A stretch of DNA of 64,000 bases from Alphaproteobacteria bacterium (GTDB lineage Bacteria; Myxococcota_A; UBA796; GCA-2862545): positions 124,001-188,000 of the forward strand of contig JACKET010000002.1 in NCBI GenBank assembly GCA_020632875.1. Direction: 5' to 3'. Below, one piece after another: positions 54,194 through 63,512 of this stretch (within the stretch, counting starts at the first letter, position 1; each line of letters starts with the position of its first letter). The notes beneath the pieces were generated by a model. The model was not told where the DNA came from, did not search any database, and worked only from the letters and a program-made list of their open reading frames with translations. The translations under genes and the position numbers were made by a program.

Positions 54194-57100
54194 CTACAGG
54201 GAACCGTCGAACGACGGGGCGCGTCGCAGCGGCACCGGCCCGACGGCGAGCTCCGCGGCGAGCGCCCGCGCGGCGTCCGCGTGCACCGGGTCCGCCGTCC
54301 ACGGCTCCAGGAACGCGAGCGCGGCTTCGACCTGGCCTGCGGTGGCGCGCGCGAGCGCGACGCGCTGGGCACCCCGCCACGAGAGCCGCTCCTCGACGGA
54401 GAGGTCCGCCGCCGCGAGCCGGCCCTCTGCCCGTGCCGCGAGGTCCGGGTCGTCGAGGCGGAGCGCGACGGCCAGCGCGACGGGCGCGACCTCGGGGTGC
54501 TCCCAGTCCTCTTCGTCGAGCTCGCGCAGCGCCAGCCAGCCGGGGAGCGGTCGGTCCGCGATCAGCAGCAGCCAGGCGTGCTCCGCGACGATCCACGGGT
54601 CGTGGTCACCGGACCAGGCCTCGGCCCGTTCCACGACCTCCTCCGCCACGGCGACGCGCTCGGACGCGGGGGCCGTCGCGAGCCGCGCCTCGAGATGCAG
54701 CAGGTGGCCGAGGGGGAGGCGGGGGCGCCAGCGCAGGAGGTCCGCGGTCGCGCGGTCGCTCTCGGCGGACGGGTGCATGGCGGCGGTCCACGCGAGCGCG
54801 GTGGCGTCGACGAGGTCGCAGCCGGCCTCCGTGCAGGGGGTGTAGCGCTGCAGGGCTGTCTGGACGGACGCCGCGAGGAGGGGATGGGGCGGCGGGGCGT
54901 CCGAGACGGTGCCTTCGAGGCCATCGGCGAGCCACCGCGTCAGCTCGGGCTCCACGGCGTCGCGAGCGCTCGCGGCCTCGCGCGCGGCGGCGATCCGGCC
55001 CTCCGAGAGCTCGGCGAGCCCCGCGGGCAGGGTCGTCTCGGGTCGCTCGGGCTCGACGCGGCCGAGCACCCTCCCGAACGCCGTCGCACCCAACGGAACC
55101 GCCACCAATGCCGGAAGCGACCACAGGAAGGTCGGCCGGTAACGCTCGAGCCAGGGGAGGTGGCGGCGCGCGTAGCGGGCCTCGTGGAGGAAGCCGGCCG
55201 GCAACGCGAGGGTCGACCCGAGCAGGAGCGCTCCGACCGAGATCGCCACGAGCCGGACGATCATGTCGAAGGCCCCCTGCACGGCCCACGGAGCCGGTGT
55301 CCCGTTCAGGGCGCTGATGGAGACGACCTCGATCATCGCCGCGATCAGGCCGTACACGACGGGCCCGAGCGTAGCCGAGATGAGGGCGAGGAACATCGCG
55401 GCGGCCCCTCCGACCCCGATCACGAGCGGGGGCGTCGCGGGAGGCGCCGCGCGCTCGGGAGGCGGCGCCAGCCACGTCCACGCGGCCCCGACGAAGGAGG
55501 CACCCGCGAGGACCGCCACCAGCACAGGCTTCACGGGGGACCCGTCGACGAGGAGGAGCACGCCCGCGGTCGCGAGCGGGATCCCGAACGCGAGCGCCGC
55601 CCAGATCCGCGCCATCGATCGCCACTCGGCGGCCGCGGGCACGTGCTCGGGCATGTGGCGCATCCGGTGGACGGATGCCCAGATCATGGCCTCCGGCAGC
55701 AGGACGAGGGCCGTGATCGTCAGGCCCATCGACCCCCCGAGCCCCCCGGTGAGCACGTCGATCCCGACCTGGTCGCTGTCGACGAGGGACTTGCGGATCG
55801 CGGTGGCCAGGGTGCTCCCGGCGGCCTCGACGACGACGACGAGCATCGCGTTCGCGACGAGCATCGTGGCGGCGGCAGAGAGGCGGATCTGGTCGTCCGG
55901 CCCGACGGGGACCACAGGTGCCGTGCGCCGGGTGCTCCCGATGATGGCTCCGACCGCGCCGAGGCCCGCGCCGATGGCCCCGGCGACCCACAGGCCGGGC
56001 CACGTCGCCCATGCGCCCACGAGCAGCGGGTCGGCGAGGAGGGGACCGAGGCGGCGGTCGCTGACGCCGATCCCGCCGGACTTCGTCAGCTCGATGAGCG
56101 TGTGGTCGGCGAGGAGGTGCACGCCGTGCGAGCCGATCGCGTACCAGGCGAGGCCGAGGCCCGCTGCGCCCACGAACACGGCGCCCTTGAGGAGCTCGCC
56201 CCGCGCCAGCCGCGACACGAGGAGCCCGCCGAGCACCGGCATCGCGAGGGCGACGACCCAGGCGCTCCACCCGAGCGCGGGCGGGAGGCCGGCGCGGGCG
56301 GGCAGGTGGGTCGCGGGGATGACGAACGCGATGGGCACGAGGAACAGCGCGCCCGCTGCGAGCATCACGCCCGCGGCGAGCACGGCCAGCAGCGCGTCGT
56401 CCGACGGCACCGGCGCGTTCGCGGGGAGCTGCGACGGATCCGCGAGCATCGCCTTCACCTGCGCGGCCGTCGGACGGTCGGCGGGCTCGGCGGCCCCCAT
56501 CACGCGCACGACGTCCGCGAGCTCGCCCGACAGCCCGCTGCCCGGGATGGCCGCTGGAGGCTCGCCCGCCAGCACCTCGTGCAGGACGAGCGCCGCGCTG
56601 TAGACGTCGGCCTTGCCCGACACGTCGGCCGACGCGCCGCGCGACTCGGGCGCCATGTACGCGAGCGAGCCCATCTGCTGGAGGGTGCGCGTGAGCCGTG
56701 CATCCTCTTCGCCGAGCGCGATGCCGAAGTCCGACAGCACGAGGTCGTCGTTCGCATCGAGCAGGAGGTTCGAGGGCTTCACGTCGCGGTGCACGATGCC
56801 GAGCGACTCGAGGTGGGCGAGCGCCGAGACGAGCTGCTCGGCCCAGCGCCGCGCGAGGTCGGACGGGATCGGGCCCTGTGCGACGCGGTCGGCGACGGTC
56901 CCGCCCGTGAGCAGCGGCATCCGCATGTAAAGCTCGCCGTCGGGCAGCGTGCCGAGCTCGACGTGGGCGAGGATGTTGGGGTGGCTCACGTCGCGCACGG
57001 TGGCGGCTTCGCGCGTGAAGCGGGCCCGGAACACGGGGTCTCCCGCGAGCTCGGGGTGGAGGATCTTGAGCGCCGCCTCTTCGTCGGACAGGTGGTCGCG

Positions 57101-58111
57101 CACGCGGTGCACGGTGGCCATCCCGCCCGTGCCGAGCAGGCCGAGCACCTCGAAGCGGTCGGCGAGCATCTCGCCCGATCGGTCGGCATCGCGGATCGGC
57201 GCGCGGAGCGTGCGCAGCACGTCGAGGTTCGGCTGGAGCGGCTGGCGCAGGGCGCGGCTCGCCAGCCAGTCGGCCCAGCTCACGAGCCCCCGCTCGCCCT
57301 GGGGCCGGATGCGCGTGGTGCTGCCGGTCTCGTCGGCCCCCAGCACGACCTCGCCCGTGCGGTGCACGCCGCGGAACAGGAAGAGCGCGTCCTCCTGCGT
57401 GGCGGGGTCGGGGAGGACCGCGAAGAACGGGCTCACCTCGAGCACGCGCTCGGCCTGGGGATCGAGCAGGTAGACGGCGTCCGGCAGCATCGCGGCGTCC
57501 CATTCCGCGACGATGGGCTCGGGCTGCGCCTGCGAGCCGACGTAGAGCTGCACGAGACCCCGGGTGGTGCGGCGGCGCGTGGGCGTCTGCTCGACCACCC
57601 GCGCGATGCGGAACGCCCGCAGCCACTGCAGCGAGCCGAGGAACGCGCGCACCCCGGTCACGGCGTCGTGCGCGGTGTCGGTCCACGCGGCGGACCCGGG
57701 CGCGATCCGCCCGTGCTGCACGTCGTTCCGCAGTGCCACGAGCGCGTCGGCGGCCTTCAGCTCGGCATTGGGCTTGCCGTTGCGGAACCACGCGCGCCCG
57801 GCCTCCTTCAGGAACCCGTCCTCGCGCTCGGCGCGCCGGGCCGTCTCGCGGAGCACCGCCATCCAGTCGCCGAGGTGCGGCCGCGCGAGCTTCTCGAGGG
57901 CCTTCTCGACGGCGGGGTCGGGCTCGCCGCACAGGTAGTCGGCCACGAGCAGCCCGCCGACGCACCGCAGCGCGATCTCGAACGCCGCGAGGGCCCGCTG
58001 CACGCGCGCTTCGGGCCCCGTCGCCAGCATCACGCGGTGCCACGCCGCCGCGATCGGCAGCGGGAGCTGCTGGCGGATCTGGTGGTCGTCGAGGCGGGAG
58101 TCGGTGGTCAC
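54194..58111 (-). CDS. HEPN-like domain fused to Ser/Thr kinase and polytopic membrane region (1305 aa)
   Basis: GTG 58111, 4 bp after the upstream stop. Residues 1-180 are helical and contain ALRNDVQHG (Arg128-His133), an RxxxxH motif of HEPN-type domains. After a linker comes a full kinase domain (about 315-575): GTGGMATVHRV, AALKILH, HRDVKPSN near 438, DFGIAL near 459, GSLAYMAPES near 482. Residues 590-960 hold about ten hydrophobic helices, and the last 320 residues look like helical repeats. The catalytic set is complete. HEPN domains are often RNases in stress or defence systems; here the role is unproved. Third gene of an operon with a membrane protein and a double cNMP-binding protein. 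Confidence 0.88.
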   Translation of the reverse strand: MTTDSRLDDHQIRQQLPLPIAAAWHRVMLATGPEARVQRALAAFEIALRCVGGLLVADYLCGEPDPAVEKALEKLARPHLGDWMAVLRETARRAEREDGFLKEAGRAWFRNGKPNAELKAADALVALRNDVQHGRIAPGSAAWTDTAHDAVTGVRAFLGSLQWLRAFRIARVVEQTPTRRRTTRGLVQLYVGSQAQPEPIVAEWDAAMLPDAVYLLDPQAERVLEVSPFFAVLPDPATQEDALFLFRGVHRTGEVVLGADETGSTTRIRPQGERGLVSWADWLASRALRQPLQPNLDVLRTLRAPIRDADRSGEMLADRFEVLGLLGTGGMATVHRVRDHLSDEEAALKILHPELAGDPVFRARFTREAATVRDVSHPNILAHVELGTLPDGELYMRMPLLTGGTVADRVAQGPIPSDLARRWAEQLVSALAHLESLGIVHRDVKPSNLLLDANDDLVLSDFGIALGEEDARLTRTLQQMGSLAYMAPESRGASADVSGKADVYSAALVLHEVLAGEPPAAIPGSGLSGELADVVRVMGAAEPADRPTAAQVKAMLADPSQLPANAPVPSDDALLAVLAAGVMLAAGALFLVPIAFVIPATHLPARAGLPPALGWSAWVVALAMPVLGGLLVSRLARGELLKGAVFVGAAGLGLAWYAIGSHGVHLLADHTLIELTKSGGIGVSDRRLGPLLADPLLVGAWATWPGLWVAGAIGAGLGAVGAIIGSTRRTAPVVPVGPDDQIRLSAAATMLVANAMLVVVVEAAGSTLATAIRKSLVDSDQVGIDVLTGGLGGSMGLTITALVLLPEAMIWASVHRMRHMPEHVPAAAEWRSMARIWAALAFGIPLATAGVLLLVDGSPVKPVLVAVLAGASFVGAAWTWLAPPPERAAPPATPPLVIGVGGAAAMFLALISATLGPVVYGLIAAMIEVVSISALNGTPAPWAVQGAFDMIVRLVAISVGALLLGSTLALPAGFLHEARYARRHLPWLERYRPTFLWSLPALVAVPLGATAFGRVLGRVEPERPETTLPAGLAELSEGRIAAAREAASARDAVEPELTRWLADGLEGTVSDAPPPHPLLAASVQTALQRYTPCTEAGCDLVDATALAWTAAMHPSAESDRATADLLRWRPRLPLGHLLHLEARLATAPASERVAVAEEVVERAEAWSGDHDPWIVAEHAWLLLIADRPLPGWLALRELDEEDWEHPEVAPVALAVALRLDDPDLAARAEGRLAAADLSVEERLSWRGAQRVALARATAGQVEAALAFLEPWTADPVHADAARALAAELAVGPVPLRRAPSFDGSL

Positions 58112-58115
58112 GGGC

Positions 58116-58838
58116 TCAGCGATTCATCCACGCCACGAACGGCCGCGCCAGGGGGGCCTGGATCAAGAGGCCCGGAAGGCCGCTCACCGGCCAGAGCATC
58201 ACGGAGAACGGCGGCCCCATGGCGAGGACGACGAAGGCTCCGGACAGGGGCTCCCCGGCGCGGAAGTCGTGCTGCAGGGCGCCGAGGAACAGCACGGCCC
58301 ACACGACCAGCGGGAATCCCGCCAGCCAGAAGGCGTTCCAGCGCGACATCGTGCGGACGGGGCCCGCCGGGCCGCGCAGCCCGGCGAGCGCGTCGTGGAG
58401 CATCTCGTCGAGCGAGCTCTCGCCGATGCCCCGCGGCAGGCGCGCGCGGAGCCGCTGCACCAGGCCGAAGGCCGCGGGGTCGGACGTGTGGAACACCTGC
58501 GGATCCCCGCCCGTGTCGAGGGTGATGGTGACCGAGGGACGCGCGCGGTCGAGCGCCACGCGGAGGGCCGCTCCGAGCCACAGGGCCCCGATGCCCCAGG
58601 CCACGGGGAGGTCGGCGACCATCGCGACCATCGCGAGCGCGAGGGCCGCGAAGAAGGACGACTGGAGGTGCCCCGCACGCGAGGCCGTCGCGGAGCCGAG
58701 CTGGTCGGCGGGGAAGCGCGCGGTGGCGTCGCCGCTGCGCCACACCACGCCGTCTGCGAACGTGAGCGTGCCGTCGCGGTCGCCGTGCCGTGCCGCGATG
58801 GGCGGCGGGCGATCGAGCTCGATGATCTGCGGGCTCAG
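58116..58838 (-). CDS. Membrane protein of unknown function, operon with HEPN-kinase
   Basis: About 240 residues with at least four membrane helices (two near 65-100, two or three near 170-235) separated by a charged loop. The start is odd: the best-placed codon is CTG 58838, overlapping the previous stop as CTGA; a GTG at 58886 is the nearest standard start and adds 16 unlikely residues. No family recognised. Lies between the cNMP-binding and HEPN-kinase genes and is probably part of the same complex. Confidence 0.72.
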   Translation of the reverse strand: MSPQIIELDRPPPIAARHGDRDGTLTFADGVVWRSGDATARFPADQLGSATASRAGHLQSSFFAALALAMVAMVADLPVAWGIGALWLGAALRVALDRARPSVTITLDTGGDPQVFHTSDPAAFGLVQRLRARLPRGIGESSLDEMLHDALAGLRGPAGPVRTMSRWNAFWLAGFPLVVWAVLFLGALQHDFRAGEPLSGAFVVLAMGPPFSVMLWPVSGLPGLLIQAPLARPFVAWMNR

Positions 58839-59851
58839 GGCGCCTGCTCCTCGCGCAGCTGGTCGACCTCGTGGATGCGGCGGCACAGGGTCTGGAGCAC
58901 CGCGAGGTGCATGGCGACCGCGAGCGGCCCGTGCTTCACGAGCATCCACTCGGTCGCCTCGCGCGGCACGACCAGCAGGATGCAGTCGGTGTCGGCGGTG
59001 ACCGTGCCGTCCCGGCCGCCCTGGGCGAGCCACGCGACCTCGCCGAGCAGCACCTCGTGGGCCTCGCCGCCGCCGCGGAACCGGCCGAGCACGCGCCCGG
59101 TGCGGCCCCGCACGGAGGCCTGGCCATCCAGCAGCAGGTACAGCGCACCATCGCGCTCGTCGTGCGACAGCACGGGCTCGCCGGACTTCACGAGCGCCAG
59201 GTGCACGTGCGTTCCGAGGGCCTCGGCGAGCGGCAGCAGGCTGGCGCCCTCGAGGCCCTTCAGCTCGGCCAGCGAGTCCATGACCGCCGCCTGGGTCTGG
59301 GCGTCGATATCGAGCATCGTGCGCTTCGGACGGACGCTCTCGAAGGCGCGTTCCTGATCGGGCGGCAGGTTCTGGCGCAGCGACCAGGCGTCGTTGCCCT
59401 GGCGGCTCTCGCGCAGCCAGTCGATCACGTCGAGCGCCGCCCACCGCAGCAGGCCCACGGCGATGGTGGGGGAGTCGCGCGCGATGTCCTTCAGCCCGGC
59501 GCGGCTCAGCCGCAGCACCTGGCACGGGCGCATGGCGACGACGCTGGCGGTGCGTCCGGAGCCGAGCGCGAACGCGGAAGCGCCCAGCGAGACGGGCGCG
59601 TTGACGTTGCGCACCGACTGCGGCTTGCCGCCTCCGACGGCCTGGGTGACCACCGCGGCGCCGGTGACCAGGAAGCGCAGATCGTGGTCGGCGGTGTCGG
59701 GCCCCACGATGCGCCCGGCTGGGGCCACGGTCTCGGCGACGAGGCGCGATCCGGCCGTGCGGCGCGGGCCCTCAGCGCGGAAGAACGGCTTCAGCCCGCC
59801 GTGGTGGCGCTTCGCGATCTCACAGGCCTCTTCGAACAGCGCGGTGCTCAC
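58835..59851 (-). CDS. Protein with two cyclic-nucleotide-binding-like domains
   Basis: 338 residues; GTG 59851 has GGAGGGG 3 nt upstream. The second domain (about 210-330) shows the CNB pattern: GALYLLLDGQASVRGRTGRV, LGEVAWLAQGG, RDGTVTADTDCILLVV. A first, weaker copy lies at about 30-140 (RFLVTGAAVVTQAVGGG, SLGASAFALGSGRTASVVA). No helix-turn-helix was seen, so this is not a CRP-type regulator but more likely a sensor subunit. First gene of the three-gene operon. Confidence 0.82.
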   Translation of the reverse strand: MSTALFEEACEIAKRHHGGLKPFFRAEGPRRTAGSRLVAETVAPAGRIVGPDTADHDLRFLVTGAAVVTQAVGGGKPQSVRNVNAPVSLGASAFALGSGRTASVVAMRPCQVLRLSRAGLKDIARDSPTIAVGLLRWAALDVIDWLRESRQGNDAWSLRQNLPPDQERAFESVRPKRTMLDIDAQTQAAVMDSLAELKGLEGASLLPLAEALGTHVHLALVKSGEPVLSHDERDGALYLLLDGQASVRGRTGRVLGRFRGGGEAHEVLLGEVAWLAQGGRDGTVTADTDCILLVVPREATEWMLVKHGPLAVAMHLAVLQTLCRRIHEVDQLREEQAP

Positions 59852-59932
59852 GATCCCCTCCGGAGCGGCATCGTAGCCCGTACCGGCTCTGCGCGCGGAG
59901 CGCGCTCCTTGCGCGCGGGGAACGGGACCTGC

Positions 59933-59982
<50 letters not shown>

Positions 59983-60246
59983 GGAGCCTCACGGGTCGGG
60001 CCGGCCGAGACGGCAGCGAGATCGGCGCGACGGTGGACGGTTGGCGGATCTGCTCACGCGAGCAGCCCGAAACGCCGGCCTGCTCTGGTGAGTCCCGATT
60101 CCGGTCCGTGGGCAGTCCCACTCTGTCGACCCGAACACCGAGCCGCCCCGCACGACACCGGACACTGCGCTCTCCAGGCGCGTTCTCTCAGCACGGAGGA
60201 CGCGGAGGGACGGAGGGCACGGAGGTCGAGGGGCGGACCTCCATTC

Positions 60247-60366
60247 CCCGGTAGGACGGGCTCTCCGGCGGGGCGTTCGGAGACCGGAGCATCCCGGCGC
60301 GCGTTCTCTCAGCACGGAGGACGCGGAGGGACGGAGGGCACGGAGGTTCCGACAGGGCCAACGTCG
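60247..60366 (+). repeat. 119/120-bp direct repeat, copy 1
   Basis: Runs from cccggtaggacggg to ccaacgtcg. Nearly identical to 60538-60656, with one indel and few substitutions. Its second half (from gcgttctctcagcacggagg) has a third, shorter copy at 60179-60231. Confidence 0.9.
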
Positions 60367-60537
60367 ATCCGGAGTCCGGGGGCCTGCAACGGCCTCGAAG
60401 ATCGAGCTCACCAGAGCACGCGTGCGCCGGCATGGGGCGCTTCGTGCTGGGCGTCTTCGGGGACCGACCTACGCTCGGCCCGACGACGACGGACTCCGCG
60501 TCCCTCCCGTCCTCCGATCCTCCGTGCTGAGAATCGG

Positions 60538-60656
60538 CCCGGTAGGACGGGCTCTCCGGCGGGCGTTCGGAGACCGGAGCATTCCGGCGCGCGTTCTCTC
60601 AGCACGGAGGACGCGGAGGGACGGAGGGCACGGAGGTTCCGACAGGGCCAACGTCG
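60538..60656 (+). repeat. 119/120-bp direct repeat, copy 2
   Basis: Second copy, 171 bp after the first. Just before it, 60498-60536 carries an inverted form of the ctcagcacggagga section, so a long imperfect hairpin is possible with either copy. Confidence 0.9.
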
Positions 60657-61059
60657 GACCCGCGGAGCCTTGCGTCCTCGGCCGCTCGGGGATGCGAGGA
60701 CGCTCGACCCGCGACGGCGTCGTTTCTGCGTCATCCGCGTCCATCTGCGTCATCTGCGTGATGCACGGGCGCTCGAAGCCCGACGCGTTCCGCGACACAG
60801 AGCGCTGTGGCTCGCTGTGGTCGCTGTGCGAGACCCGGGGATCGACAACGCGGTCGCCTCGTGGGCTCCGAGCGGGGACCGACACCACTCCGCGATCGCG
60901 TCCCGCGCGCGAGCACCATCGCGGGCGTTCCGCTGTCGCTTTTGCCCGCCCGGGCCGACGGAGACGACACGAATCAGAAGAAATCGCTCGCGCAGCGCGT
61001 CCGCGTCTGGGACAATCTCAGTGCGGTCTCTACCGCTTTCTGATTTTGTTGGAGTTGTC

Positions 61060-62532
61060 ATGGCTGTGGCTTTCCGTCGCGCTCCCTCACCGACCCCCGA
61101 AGCCTCCACCCCGACCCGAGCGCCCGTCGCTCCCGAGGTCACCGCCCCCGCCCAGGCCGCTTCGAGCGGTGCAGACCTGTCGCGCGTGCAGTCGGGGTCC
61201 GAGACCCCGATGCTCGACGGCGTCTCGGGCGAGAAGAAGGCCGAGAAGCAGGGCGTGGTCCTGTCCTCGAAGATGAAGCTCGGCACCGAAGGCGAAGACG
61301 TGTCGAAGCTCCAGGAGCACCTCGGCGTGAAGGCCGACGGCAAGTTCGGCGACGACACGCGCGAGGCCCTCGCGGCATGGCAGCAGCAGAACGGCCTCGA
61401 GCCCGACGGCGTCGTGGGCCCCGACACCCTCGACGCGCTCGCCGTGGGCGCGAAGGGCGTCGACCTCGACCGCACCCTCCGCACCGGCGCTCGCGGCAGG
61501 GATGTCGAGCGCCTCCAGCGCTTCCTCGGCCTGCCCGTCGACGGGAAGTTCGGCCCCGACACGCGCGCCGCGGTCATCCAGTTCCAGATGGACCACGGCC
61601 TCGATCCCGACGGCATCATCGGCAAGAAGTCCCGCGAGGCGTTCTCGGGCGTCGACGCGAAAGAGGCCGAGAAGGCCGGCAAGGCGAGCAAGCCCCAGGG
61701 CGCCCAGACCGTCGAGGCCCCCCAGCCCGTCGAGGTGCCGCTCCCGCAGCGCCGCCCCGAGCGTCCCCAGACCGTCGAGCAGCCGAAGAGCGAGCAGCCC
61801 GCGAAGACCGAGACCGTCAACGCGCCGAAGGGCGAGCTGCGCTCCCGCTGGCACGACGACTCGAAGTTCGTGCCGAAGTACGCGAGCACGGCCATCAGCG
61901 AGTCCGGCATCTACCGCGGCAAGAACGACCCCTACGCGGTCGGCGCCATCTCGAAGCCCACGCGCAAGCAGGATCTCGGCGGCAAGACCTACGGCGTCTA
62001 CCAGTTCGAGTCGTCGGTGTACCGCGACGGCTCGACCCGCGGGAAGAAGGCCGTCCAGGGCTCGACCGTGATGCGGTTCGTGAACTGGGAGGGCAACCCC
62101 TACAGCAAGGAGCTGAAGGACGTCGTGAAGAAGCACGGCGTCGCGTCGAAGGAGTTCGACGCGGCCTGGCTCGAGCTCGCCCACGGCCAGAACAAGGACT
62201 TCGGCGAAGCCCAGCAGAAGTTCATGGAGAAGGAGAACAACGACCGCGTGAACGGCTTCATGGACAAGATCGGCGCCAGCGAGGCCGCCCGGAAGGACCC
62301 GCGCCTGCAGGACCTCGTGATCGGCACGTACAACCAGTACTCCGGCATCACGAAGTCGATCGCGTCGTACGTCGCGGCCAAGAACAAGGGCGGCAAGATG
62401 TCGGCCGACGAGATCGGCAAGCTGGTGCAGGACTACAAGCGGGCCCGCGTGGGCAGCCACTTCCGCAGCTCGCCGAAGGCCCACAAGGGCATCTACAGCC
62501 GCATCGCGCGCGAGAAGGCGATGTTCAAGTAG
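61060..62532 (+). CDS. Peptidoglycan-binding / lysozyme-like protein without signal peptide
   Basis: 490 residues; ATG 61060 with GGAG upstream. An unstructured Pro/Ala/Thr N-terminus is followed by two PG-binding-1 domains (about 78-135 and 145-205: VSKLQEHLGVKADGKFGDDT and VERLQRFLGLPVDGKFGPDT). A Pro/Gln/Glu linker leads to a C-terminal domain (about 265-490) with GGKTYGVYQFESS and AAWLELAHGQNKDFGEAQQ, which resembles the muramidase-like C-domain of VgrG3-type T6SS spikes and some phage enzymes. The lack of a Sec signal fits delivery by an injection or lysis system, but no such genes are in the window. Confidence 0.82.
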   Translation: MAVAFRRAPSPTPEASTPTRAPVAPEVTAPAQAASSGADLSRVQSGSETPMLDGVSGEKKAEKQGVVLSSKMKLGTEGEDVSKLQEHLGVKADGKFGDDTREALAAWQQQNGLEPDGVVGPDTLDALAVGAKGVDLDRTLRTGARGRDVERLQRFLGLPVDGKFGPDTRAAVIQFQMDHGLDPDGIIGKKSREAFSGVDAKEAEKAGKASKPQGAQTVEAPQPVEVPLPQRRPERPQTVEQPKSEQPAKTETVNAPKGELRSRWHDDSKFVPKYASTAISESGIYRGKNDPYAVGAISKPTRKQDLGGKTYGVYQFESSVYRDGSTRGKKAVQGSTVMRFVNWEGNPYSKELKDVVKKHGVASKEFDAAWLELAHGQNKDFGEAQQKFMEKENNDRVNGFMDKIGASEAARKDPRLQDLVIGTYNQYSGITKSIASYVAAKNKGGKMSADEIGKLVQDYKRARVGSHFRSSPKAHKGIYSRIAREKAMFK

Positions 62533-62534
62533 GC

Positions 62535-63512
62535 GTGCTGCTCGTCGCGCTCGCCCTGGCTGCAGAGCCCACCGCCGCGTCGTGCGGCGAGTGCCACGCG
62601 GAGATCTACGCACAGTGGAAGGGCTCGCGGCATGCCGCCGCCGCGTCGAACCCGGTCTTCCGGGCGTCTTGGGAGCACTGGCCGAACGGCTGGTGCCTCG
62701 AGTGCCACGCCCCCTCGCCCGAACAGCAGGAATCGCTGCTCGGGCACGTCGCGCGGCCCGGCATCCTCCAGCAGATCCCCGAGGTGCCGCCCGGCGACCT
62801 CTGGCGCGACGGGGTGGACTGCGCCACGTGCCACCTGAAGGACGGAGCGCTCGTCACCGCGGGTGCGCCCTCGGACGTCGCGCGCGAGGTGCACGCCATC
62901 ACGCAGGACCCGGCGCTCGGCACCGAAGCGGCCTGCGCGCGGTGCCACGAGTTCGCGTTCCAGCGCCACACGCCGGCGCTGCCCTTCGCGTACGGCACGG
63001 CCCTGGCCCAGGCCACGGTCACGGAGTGGCGTGGCTCGAAGGCCCACGCGGACGGTCGCGGGTGCGTCGACTGCCACATGGGCCCGCACGGGCACGGGTT
63101 CCCCGGCGCCCACGACGAAGCGTTCGTGCGCGACGCGCTCGAGGTCACGGTCGCGGTGAGCGGGGGCGAGCTGCGCGTGGCCGTCGCCGCGCGGGACGTG
63201 GGCCACGCGGTGCCCACGGGCGACCCGTTCCGGCGGCTGGAGCTGTGGCTGTGCGCGACGGAGGCCTGCGAGACTCCCGAGCCCGTCGCGTGGTTCCGCC
63301 GCACCCTCGAGCGGACGGAGACGAGCTGGGAGCCGGACCTCGATCTCCGCGTACCGGTCGACGGCGACCGGGTGATCGAGCTCCCGGTGGGCCAGGCGCG
63401 GTTCTGGCAGCTCGTCTACCGCTACGGCGACCGTCGCTTCGAGCCCGACCTCCCCGCGGCCGAAGTGGGGTACCCTGTGGCCCGCGGCGAGATTCCCAGG
63501 GAGCCCAGGTGA
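62535..63512 (+). CDS. Secreted pentaheme c-type cytochrome
   Basis: About 325 residues from GTG 62535, 2 bp after the previous stop. Signal peptide MLLVALALAAEP. Five CxxCH heme sites: CGECH (17-21), CLECH, CATCH, CARCH and CVDCH, all within the first 180 residues, with extra His that could be distal ligands. The remainder is a beta-rich domain (FRRLELWLCATEACE). Resembles periplasmic multiheme cytochromes of the c554 group; electron donor and acceptor unknown. GTGA overlap with the next gene. Confidence 0.88.
   Translation: MLLVALALAAEPTAASCGECHAEIYAQWKGSRHAAAASNPVFRASWEHWPNGWCLECHAPSPEQQESLLGHVARPGILQQIPEVPPGDLWRDGVDCATCHLKDGALVTAGAPSDVAREVHAITQDPALGTEAACARCHEFAFQRHTPALPFAYGTALAQATVTEWRGSKAHADGRGCVDCHMGPHGHGFPGAHDEAFVRDALEVTVAVSGGELRVAVAARDVGHAVPTGDPFRRLELWLCATEACETPEPVAWFRRTLERTETSWEPDLDLRVPVDGDRVIELPVGQARFWQLVYRYGDRRFEPDLPAAEVGYPVARGEIPREPR

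Noticed and set aside
54194..58111. Long plus-strand frame opposite the HEPN-kinase gene
   Set aside because: Low-complexity Arg/Glu/His-rich reading of the antisense strand, while the minus frame has all kinase motifs and membrane helices.
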